64,000 nt of DNA from Muribaculaceae bacterium (GTDB lineage: Bacteria > Bacteroidota > Bacteroidia > Bacteroidales > Muribaculaceae): NCBI GenBank assembly GCA_023667015.1, contig JAMPAX010000001.1:616351-680350 (forward strand), read 5' to 3'. How positions within the stretch are numbered: position 1 is the stretch's first letter; the number at the start of each line of letters is the position of its first letter. Below the pieces are notes generated by a model. It ran no database searches and was not told where the DNA came from. It saw only the letters and a list, made by a program, of their open reading frames with translations. Made by a program: the position numbers and the translations under genes. Positions 44,728 to 51,174 of the stretch are shown here, piece after piece.

Positions 44728-45828
44728 TCAACTATCAACATTGCTATATTGGCGCCATTTAGTTAGAAGGGCCTCTATGTCCGCCGGCAATGGTGTGTCG
44801 AAGTCTACCTCTTTGCCGGTCTTGGGATGTCGGAAGCCTAAGGTCTTGGCATGTAGAACCTGACGGGGGCAAACTTCAAAACAGTTTTCTATGAATTTGC
44901 GGTAGCTGCTCGATGGATTGCCTTTAAGTATTTTGTCTCCTCCATATCGTTCGTCGTTGAACAGGGGGTGTCCTATGCTCTGCATGTGTACTCGTATCTG
45001 GTGCGTTCGCCCTGTTTCCAGGATGCATTTTACCAGTGTTACATAGCCAAATCGCTCTAAGACTTCGTAGTGTGTTACGGCGCGCTTCCCTATTTCGGGG
45101 TCTTGAAATACAGCCATCTGGAGTTTGTTGCGAGGATTGCGTGCAATATTTCCTACTATCGTCCCTTTCTCTTCTCCGAAATCTCCCCATACGAGTGCTC
45201 GATATTCTCTTCGGGTCGTTTTGTTGAAGAATTGCAATCCTAAGTCGGTCTTTGCTTCCGGTGTCTTTGCGATTACTAGTAGTCCGGAGGTGTCTTTGTC
45301 TATTCGATGTACCAATCCAAGTCTGGGATCGTCTACGTCATAATTGGGATTGTCTCGGAAGTGCCATGCTAAGGCGTTGACAAGAGTGCCGGAGTAGTTG
45401 CCATGTCCGGGATGTACTACGAGACCTGCTTGCTTGTTGACTACCAAGATAGTGTCATCCTCATATAAAATGTCAAGAGGTATATCCTCAGGTATGATTT
45501 CGAATTCATACCGAGGACGATCCATGACAATACTGATGCTGTCAAGAGGCTTTACCCGATATGAAGATTTTACCGAAGTGCCATTGACCAGAATACATCC
45601 GGCATCAGCCGCCTGTTGGATACGATTGCGTGAGGTGCGTGTCATTCTGTCGGCAAGGAATTTATCTACTCTTAAGAGTTGTTGTCCCTTGTCTGCCTCG
45701 AAATGGAAATGTTCGTATAGCTCCCTACCGTCAGAGGTCACAAAGTCCGGCGCCGCCGCCGGCGAATCATCATCTATTTCCGATGTGAAATTCTCGTTTG
45801 GCTCCTCAAACGATTCTGATAAACTCAT
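44728..45828 (-). CDS. rluD: 23S rRNA pseudouridine synthase, RluD type
   Basis: This enzyme converts uridines in helix 69 of 23S rRNA to pseudouridine. The 366-residue protein has an N-terminal Asp/Glu-rich extension (1-40), an S4 RNA-binding domain (about 50-110) and the RluA-family catalytic domain with GLVHRIDKDTSGL, where Asp177 is the nucleophile. The VVHPGHGNYSGTLVNAL and GRTHQIRVHM motifs are conserved. The PASTA-protein gene lies directly upstream on the same strand. Confidence 0.94.
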   Translation of the reverse strand: MSLSESFEEPNENFTSEIDDDSPAAAPDFVTSDGRELYEHFHFEADKGQQLLRVDKFLADRMTRTSRNRIQQAADAGCILVNGTSVKSSYRVKPLDSISIVMDRPRYEFEIIPEDIPLDILYEDDTILVVNKQAGLVVHPGHGNYSGTLVNALAWHFRDNPNYDVDDPRLGLVHRIDKDTSGLLVIAKTPEAKTDLGLQFFNKTTRREYRALVWGDFGEEKGTIVGNIARNPRNKLQMAVFQDPEIGKRAVTHYEVLERFGYVTLVKCILETGRTHQIRVHMQSIGHPLFNDERYGGDKILKGNPSSSYRKFIENCFEVCPRQVLHAKTLGFRHPKTGKEVDFDTPLPADIEALLTKWRQYSNVDS

Positions 45829-45872
45829 AAACGTATAAACATAAACGTATAAACTAGTAAACTAAGAAATTG

Positions 45873-45907
45873 CAAATATCCAAAACACTCTGCGTTTTGG
45901 ATATTTG
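45873..45907 (-). terminator. Terminator after the PASTA gene
   Basis: A 14-base stem (CAAATATCCAAAAC and complement) with a seven-base loop lies just after the PASTA gene stop. AAACGTATAAAC repeats (about 45832-45855) follow before rluD. Confidence 0.75.
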
Positions 45908-45914
45908 GAGTTTC

Positions 45915-46709
45915 TTAGAAGAATTCGAGGCTTTCTTCCTCGGTAGCTTCTTGCTGCCTGGCCGGAGTTTCCGGCTCGCTGACAGGAGCGGGGGAGTAGC
46001 CGGGATTAGAGTCGCCATAGTCCGGACTTGCTACCTCTCGCATATTCTGATCATCAAAATAACGTTGTTGCTCTATTCTGAAAAGTGAGTCGCGAAGATC
46101 ATTAAGTCTGCCATCGGATACTTCGATGATTATACGGGAATTTATGGGTATCTTCTGCATGTTGCGGACTACAACACCATTTGCTGTGATTTTAACTATT
46201 CGGTCGTCTGTGCCAAGCACTTTTACAACCTTGATATCCTTGAATCCCAATTCTTCAAGGCGTGCCATCCCTTGTCGGAAAGATTTGCCTCGCAGTGCGT
46301 ATTCGTTGGTGTTGTGGTTGTCATCGATGACTACCTCTTTGGGATGCACTGCGTTTATGTAAAGAAATACCTTTCTGCCTGGCTTTACTACGCTGTTCGG
46401 CTTTGGAAACTGCTCAATGACATAGCCGGGCTTGACGTTGTCTTTGTAGAGAGAATCTCGAATTTCCACGTTTAACCCTTGCTCATGCAGAATCTCGATT
46501 GCTTTGGTGTACGACATATTCTCTACACGTGGCACTATATCGCTCTGACCATGCTTGGTAAACAGGGCAATGGATATGTACACTATCCATATTCCAAGCA
46601 ATGCTACCAAAATGATTATAATAGAATTGGCTATTATCGGATGGCGTCCGATAAAGCCTTCACCTTTATTACCGCGGCTTGCGGTTATCTTGTCGTAGTC
46701 GTTGTTCAC
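45915..46709 (-). CDS. PASTA-domain membrane protein
   Basis: This 264-residue protein has a short cytosolic N-terminus, one membrane helix (residues about 26-50) and two to three PASTA units in the periplasm, recognisable by PRVENMSYTKAIEILHEQGL, the VIEQFPKPNSVVKPG unit end and SFRQGMARLEELGF. PASTA domains bind peptidoglycan or wall precursors. No kinase or penicillin-binding domain is attached, so it is likely a stand-alone wall sensor or scaffold. The C-terminus is Pro/Glu-rich. It has a clear promoter and precedes rluD. Confidence 0.9.
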   Translation of the reverse strand: MNNDYDKITASRGNKGEGFIGRHPIIANSIIIILVALLGIWIVYISIALFTKHGQSDIVPRVENMSYTKAIEILHEQGLNVEIRDSLYKDNVKPGYVIEQFPKPNSVVKPGRKVFLYINAVHPKEVVIDDNHNTNEYALRGKSFRQGMARLEELGFKDIKVVKVLGTDDRIVKITANGVVVRNMQKIPINSRIIIEVSDGRLNDLRDSLFRIEQQRYFDDQNMREVASPDYGDSNPGYSPAPVSEPETPARQQEATEEESLEFF

Positions 46710-46734
46710 TGCATAAAGTTTTAACTTCAGTCTA

Positions 46735-46765
46735 CAAATTTAAAAACTTTCTCTGATATATGCAA
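46735..46765 (-). promoter_or_regulatory. Bacteroidota-type promoter of the PASTA gene
   Basis: TTG (46763-46765) and TAAATTTG (46735-46742) lie 20 bases apart on the minus strand; the sequence continues with TAGAC, as at the glnA and feoAB promoters. A GTTGATG/ATCAACT microsatellite follows at about 46773-46822. Confidence 0.65.
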
Positions 46766-46822
46766 TTTTGAGTTGATGTGTTGATGAGTTATTGAGTTGA
46801 TGAGTCTATCAACTATCAACTA

Positions 46823-47974
46823 TCAACTCGCTACTCTCCAGAAGAGGAAGAGTCCTATCAATAGGTATACTATATTAGGTATCTCCATTGCAATCATAGG
46901 GCTTGTCAGTCCATTGATTGCAAAAGAACTCGTGACTGTTGAGAAGAGTATATAGCTGAAACTCAATGCTAATCCAATACCAATATTTAGTCCCATCCCT
47001 CCCTTGGATTTCTTGGAACTCAACGACATTCCTATTAGCGTTAGGATAAAGGCTGCTGCCGTTGATGCTATTCTTCGTTCTTTTTCAATTTCAAAACCCT
47101 TAATATTGGCTACTCCTCTCATTCGCTGCTTCTCTACATATTCGGTTAGCTGGGGGGTGGTCAATGTCTCTTGGTCGTTGACTGAAATTAGAAAATCTTT
47201 TGGCTCTATTGTTATGATTGTGTCTATATATGATCCTTTTCTGATTTTCTCTGTCATCCCATCGAAATCACGTATCATGTAGTTGTGGAGTTTCCAATGA
47301 TAGTTCTTGGTGGTGTCGTAGTTGACGGTCTGTGCCGTCATTCGCGATACAAGTTGTTTGTTTTTGAATTTGTCGAGTGAGAAGTTATAGCCGGTCTTTG
47401 TGCTGTTTTCAAATCTACCAATATAGGCTACTACTCCCGGCTCTACTTGCAATTGGATATTTACCCCGCTTTCTACCGCTTTGTTTCTGACGTATTTGTT
47501 GGTGTACTTAATGCGGTTGACGTTGGTCGGGGGTATGATGTAATTGCTCAGGGCGAATGTCATTGCGGATATGAAGGCCGCTCCTATCATATACGGTACA
47601 AGTAGCCTTTTATAGCTGACACCACTTGAGAGAATGGCTATAATCTCTGAATTCCCGGCCATTTTTGTGGTAAAAAATATTACAGAGATAAAGACGAAGA
47701 GGGGAGATAACTGGTTGGCAAAGTAGGGGAGAAAGGAGGCAAAGTAATCAAATAGTGTTTCTTTCAGCGGTGCTGTCAGAAAGGCATCGAGCTTCTCAGT
47801 GGTGTCGAACATGGCGATGACTGCCAAGAAGAGTATCGTGGCCATAAAGTATGTACCAAGAAATTTTCCAAGGATATACCTATCCAGAATCTTCAGACCG
47901 AGCCGACGTCTTGATGAAGATTTTCTCCTCTTATTCTTCCTGCGTATCTTGAATATTCTCAATAGCCTTTTCAT
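46823..47974 (-). CDS. LptF/LptG-family permease
   Basis: This 383-residue membrane protein belongs to the YjgP/YjgQ family, the LptF/LptG permeases that extract lipopolysaccharide from the inner membrane with LptB. It has three helices near the N-terminus (about 30-125), a large periplasmic domain, and three C-terminal helices. The start MKRLLRIFKIRRKNKRRKSS is unusually basic and precedes the family's LDRYILGKFLGTYF. Whether it is LptF or LptG cannot be told. It follows tgt after 18 bases. Confidence 0.9.
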   Translation of the reverse strand: MKRLLRIFKIRRKNKRRKSSSRRRLGLKILDRYILGKFLGTYFMATILFLAVIAMFDTTEKLDAFLTAPLKETLFDYFASFLPYFANQLSPLFVFISVIFFTTKMAGNSEIIAILSSGVSYKRLLVPYMIGAAFISAMTFALSNYIIPPTNVNRIKYTNKYVRNKAVESGVNIQLQVEPGVVAYIGRFENSTKTGYNFSLDKFKNKQLVSRMTAQTVNYDTTKNYHWKLHNYMIRDFDGMTEKIRKGSYIDTIITIEPKDFLISVNDQETLTTPQLTEYVEKQRMRGVANIKGFEIEKERRIASTAAAFILTLIGMSLSSKKSKGGMGLNIGIGLALSFSYILFSTVTSSFAINGLTSPMIAMEIPNIVYLLIGLFLFWRVAS

Positions 47975-47992
47975 AAATTTTTGTGTTGCAAT

Positions 47993-49123
47993 TTACAACC
48001 TGACAGCTAAACGTTCTACCATCTCTCGCTTCCACATAGCAAAATCGCCCTCAATTATGTGTCGACGGGCTTCACGTACAAGCCAGAGATAAAATGCTAA
48101 GTTGTGGATGGATGCTATCTGCATTGCTAACAATTCGTTGCTGACAAATAGATGACGTACGTACGCTTTGGAATATGCTTCATCTACGTACGAGGATCCA
48201 CCCTCATCCAGAGGTGAGAAGTCATCGGCCCATTTGCGGTTGCGCATGTTCATCGTTCCATTGCGGGTAAAGAGCATTCCATTGCGGCCGTTGCGTGTGG
48301 GCATTACACAGTCCATCATGTCAACTCCTCTGTCTATAGCTTCAAGGATATTTATGGGAGTGCCAACACCCATAAGATACCGCGGCTTCTCACGGGGCAA
48401 AATATCGTTGACAATTTCGATCATCTCGTACATTTTTTCGGTAGGCTCTCCTACCGCAAGACCTCCGATGGCGTTGCCATCCGCGCCAAGATCAGCGATA
48501 TATTTGGCTGCTTCGCGTCGCAGGTCGGGATAGACGCATCCCTGTACTATCGGGAAGTATGCCTGCCGATACCCATATATGCCCTCAGTCTCTTGATATC
48601 TTTTCCATCCTCGAGCAAGCCATCGCTGAGTGAGGGAAAGGGACTTGCGTGCATACTCATAATCGGCGTCACCGGGTGTGCATTCGTCAAGTGCCATCAT
48701 GATATCTGCTCCGATCACTCGCTCTATGTCTACTACACCCTCAGGAGTGAACAGATGTTTGCTTCCATCAATGTGACTTCTGAACCATGCCCCCTCTTCG
48801 GTAAGTTTACGTTGTGATGATAGTGAGAATACCTGAAACCCTCCGGAGTCGGTAAGTATTGAGCCTCCCCAGCCGTTAAATTTGTGGAGTCCTCCGGCTT
48901 TGCGAAGAATTTCCAGTCCGGGTCGCAGGTAAAGATGATACGTGTTGCCAAGTATTATCTGGGCTTTTATATCGTCTTTTAACTCTCGCTGATGCACCGC
49001 CTTAACGCTGGCCACCGTACCCACGGGCATGAAAATCGGTGTCTGAATTTTGCCATGGTCGGTGGTTATCTCGCCTGCACGGGCGGCTGTTCCTTCTGCC
49101 GTAGATTCTATTTTGAAGTCCAT
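47993..49123 (-). CDS. tgt: tRNA-guanine(34) transglycosylase, zinc cysteines absent
   Basis: Tgt exchanges guanine 34 for preQ1 in GUN-decoding tRNAs on the way to queuosine. The 376-residue TIM barrel keeps the substrate Asp92 (ILTDSGGFQ), the nucleophile Asp268 (DRGVDMMDCVMPTRNGRNG) and GGLAVGE. In the zinc-site region, where E. coli has CxCxxC, this protein reads DEGGSSYVDEAYSKAY with no cysteine at those positions; the later IHNL His340 is kept. So the fold is clear but the structural zinc site is probably lost. It is followed by the LptF/G gene. Confidence 0.94.
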   Translation of the reverse strand: MDFKIESTAEGTAARAGEITTDHGKIQTPIFMPVGTVASVKAVHQRELKDDIKAQIILGNTYHLYLRPGLEILRKAGGLHKFNGWGGSILTDSGGFQVFSLSSQRKLTEEGAWFRSHIDGSKHLFTPEGVVDIERVIGADIMMALDECTPGDADYEYARKSLSLTQRWLARGWKRYQETEGIYGYRQAYFPIVQGCVYPDLRREAAKYIADLGADGNAIGGLAVGEPTEKMYEMIEIVNDILPREKPRYLMGVGTPINILEAIDRGVDMMDCVMPTRNGRNGMLFTRNGTMNMRNRKWADDFSPLDEGGSSYVDEAYSKAYVRHLFVSNELLAMQIASIHNLAFYLWLVREARRHIIEGDFAMWKREMVERLAVRL

Positions 49124-49145
49124 AGGTATAATAGCATTTTAAATG

Positions 49146-49176
49146 CAAAATTACTGCAAATTCACATATTTTACAA
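49146..49176 (-). promoter_or_regulatory. Bacteroidota-type promoter of tgt
   Basis: TTG (49174-49176) and TAATTTTG (49146-49153) are 20 bases apart on the minus strand, about 25 bases before the tgt start. Confidence 0.65.
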
Positions 49177-49183
49177 CCATAAA

Positions 49184-49301
49184 TCCTAATTAATTGAGAA
49201 TTAATTAGGACTCTCTCATCTCATACCTCATACCTCATCTCCAATATCTCATAATTCATAACTCATAACTCATAACTCATATCTAATATCTAATATCTTA
49301 A
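49184..49301. repeat. Hairpin and ATCTCATA-type microsatellite between tgt and ROK gene
   Basis: TCCTAATTAATT (49184-49195) and its exact complement (49199-49210) enclose a three-base loop. From 49216 to 49301 degenerate 7- to 9-base units (CATACCT, CATAACT, ATCTAAT) are repeated. The block separates two divergent promoters. Confidence 0.8.
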
Positions 49302-49311
49302 TAAGCTTGAG

Positions 49312-49343
49312 TTTGCAGATCATGTAATTATTTTTTACCTTTG
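49312..49343 (+). promoter_or_regulatory. Bacteroidota-type promoter of the ROK-cutC genes
   Basis: TTTG (49312-49315) and TACCTTTG (49336-49343) are 20 bases apart, 23 bases before the ROK gene start. Confidence 0.68.
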
Positions 49344-49366
49344 TCACAAATTGTTTTGATTTTGTT

Positions 49367-50317
49367 ATGGACTATGTAATAGCTGTTGATATGGGTGGCA
49401 CTAATACGGTGCTTGCCATCGTAGATAGAAATGGTGTGATCGTAGGACGTCGTTCCATACCGACTGTCGGTGATAGCGATTTTATGAGTTACGCCCTGAG
49501 AGTTAAATCTCAGGTGGATTCGCTAATTGCGCTCCTCCCGGATGATTCTTATATTATTGGGATGGGTGCAGGTGTGCCTTGTGCTAATTCGCGATCCGGT
49601 ATGATTGAAGCTGCCACAAACCTTCCTTGGCCTTCTCCTATTCCCGTCGCTGAAGTTTTTAGCTCTCTTTTTAAAGTGCCTGCTTTCATTACTAATGATG
49701 CTAATGCCGCTGCTGCAGGTGAAATGCTCTTCGGAAGTATGAAGGATTGCGACAATTTTATTCTGCTGACTCTCGGTACAGGAGTGGGAGCAGGTGTGGT
49801 ATGTGATGGCCACCTACTCTCCGGAAGTCATGGCTTTGCCGGCGAACTTGGTCATGTTATTGTTCAGCCAACCTCTAAGCGTATTTGCGAATGTGGCCGA
49901 CCGGGTTGTCTGCAGTCTTTCTGCTCTGCCTCCGGAATAGTACGATCTGCAATCGATTTTTTAGGTTTTACGGATTCTCCCTCTATACTGAGAGATATCC
50001 CGGCTGATGACCTAACTTCGGAATTCATTTGCAATGCTGCCCGCCAGGGAGATATGATTGCTAAAAATGTTTTCGACTTTACCGGTGGAATGCTTGGTAT
50101 GGCTTGCGCGAATTTTGCAGCTATCTTAGATCCTGATGCTATAGTGCTTGCAGGAGGTGTAGCTCATGCCGGTGAGCTACTGACAAAACCCGCAGAAGTC
50201 GCTTTTCGTAATGCTTCTTTGTCTTTATATCATGACGTTAAGTTCTTGACGACTTCTTTAAATGACACCGATTGCGCCCTATTAGGCGCAGCAGCGTTAG
50301 CTCTAAACATAGACTAA
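49367..50317 (+). CDS. ROK-family sugar kinase
   Basis: This 316-residue ROK protein has the phosphate loop AVDMGGTNTVLA, the catalytic-base region AFITNDANAAA, the adenosine-loop LGTGVGAGVV, and the zinc motif CECGRPGCLQSFC. It most likely phosphorylates glucose or another hexose (glucokinase-type); a regulator role is unlikely because there is no helix-turn-helix domain. The cutC gene follows after 25 bases, so the two are probably cotranscribed. Confidence 0.92.
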   Translation: MDYVIAVDMGGTNTVLAIVDRNGVIVGRRSIPTVGDSDFMSYALRVKSQVDSLIALLPDDSYIIGMGAGVPCANSRSGMIEAATNLPWPSPIPVAEVFSSLFKVPAFITNDANAAAAGEMLFGSMKDCDNFILLTLGTGVGAGVVCDGHLLSGSHGFAGELGHVIVQPTSKRICECGRPGCLQSFCSASGIVRSAIDFLGFTDSPSILRDIPADDLTSEFICNAARQGDMIAKNVFDFTGGMLGMACANFAAILDPDAIVLAGGVAHAGELLTKPAEVAFRNASLSLYHDVKFLTTSLNDTDCALLGAAALALNID

Positions 50318-50342
50318 TAAACTCCTAAACTCATCAACTCAT

Positions 50343-51128
50343 ATGCTGGAAATTTGTTGTACTGATATAGAAAGCGTTAGAAACGCACTTGAAGGTGGTG
50401 CTTACAGAATTGAACTCTGTTCTGCCTTGGAAGTCGGCGGGCTGACACCCTCTTTTGCTCTTTTAGGTAGAACTTTATGGCTTTCCTCTCGTCTTGAAAA
50501 TCCGATAAAGGTTCATCTTCTAATTCGCCCGCGTCCGGGAGATTTTTATTATTCCGACAGAGAGATTAAGCTGATGGCTGAGGATGCTGCTTATGCTGTA
50601 GAATCCGGTGTGGATGGCCTTGTGTTCGGTGCGCTGACTCCAGATGGTGAGGTGGATGAATATGCCTGTTCTAAAATCTTGGAATCTGCAGCTCGCGCTG
50701 CAAAGTCGGGACAAGAGGTGGCACTGACTTTCCATCGGGCGTTTGATTTTGTGAAGGACCCGTTTAAGGCTCTTGAGACTATCGAGAATCTGAGCTTCAA
50801 TAGAATTTTGACATCCGGTCAGGCTGTTGATGCATGGAGCGGACGTGAACTTATCGCAGATCTCGTACGGAGAGCATCCCCGGGAATGACTATCATGGCC
50901 GGAGGTGGTATTACTCCTGATAATGTTGCCGCATTGATTGGGGCTACAGGTGTCAGAGACGTTCATGCTTCTGCCAAGTTTTTGTACCATAGTAAGATGG
51001 AGTGTCGTAATGAAAGACTCTCAACAGGTGATGGTTCAACTTCTGACTATGATTACTATCGCACATCGGCTGAAGTAGTGAAAGAGCTGTCGGTCATAGT
51101 CGCACAATCCTCCGGATTGTGTGTTTAG
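50343..51128 (+). CDS. cutC: CutC-family protein
   Basis: CutC proteins are TIM-barrel proteins once linked to copper homeostasis; their molecular reaction is uncertain. The 261-residue protein has the family signatures LEICCTDIESVRNALEGGAYRIELCS, written here in two parts (residues 2-27), RPRPGDFYYSD, and the GGGITPDNV loop. The copper role is inferred from the family name only. The end of the gene is followed by a hairpin repeat and the transglutaminase-like gene. Confidence 0.9.
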   Translation: MLEICCTDIESVRNALEGGAYRIELCSALEVGGLTPSFALLGRTLWLSSRLENPIKVHLLIRPRPGDFYYSDREIKLMAEDAAYAVESGVDGLVFGALTPDGEVDEYACSKILESAARAAKSGQEVALTFHRAFDFVKDPFKALETIENLSFNRILTSGQAVDAWSGRELIADLVRRASPGMTIMAGGGITPDNVAALIGATGVRDVHASAKFLYHSKMECRNERLSTGDGSTSDYDYYRTSAEVVKELSVIVAQSSGLCV

Positions 51129-51133
51129 GGTTA

Positions 51134-51162
51134 ATGCGAGCAGGAAGCTCACCGTCCTTGAT
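51134..51162. repeat. Second copy of the GCGAGC-GGAAGCTC repeat
   Basis: This 29-base element matches 40247-40275 at 26 of 29 positions and lies between cutC and the next gene, ending 12 bases before its ATG. Here the hairpin stem is partly broken by the substitutions. Confidence 0.75.
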
Positions 51163-51174
51163 AATGATTCCGAG

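Noticed and set aside
49216-49301. Possible CRISPR or regulatory RNA
   Set aside because: The units are only 7-9 bases, degenerate and without spacers, so this is a microsatellite.
51121-51174. Longer GTG start for the transglutaminase-like protein
   Set aside because: It would translate a hairpin repeat found elsewhere in a gap and put 18 residues before a clear signal peptide.
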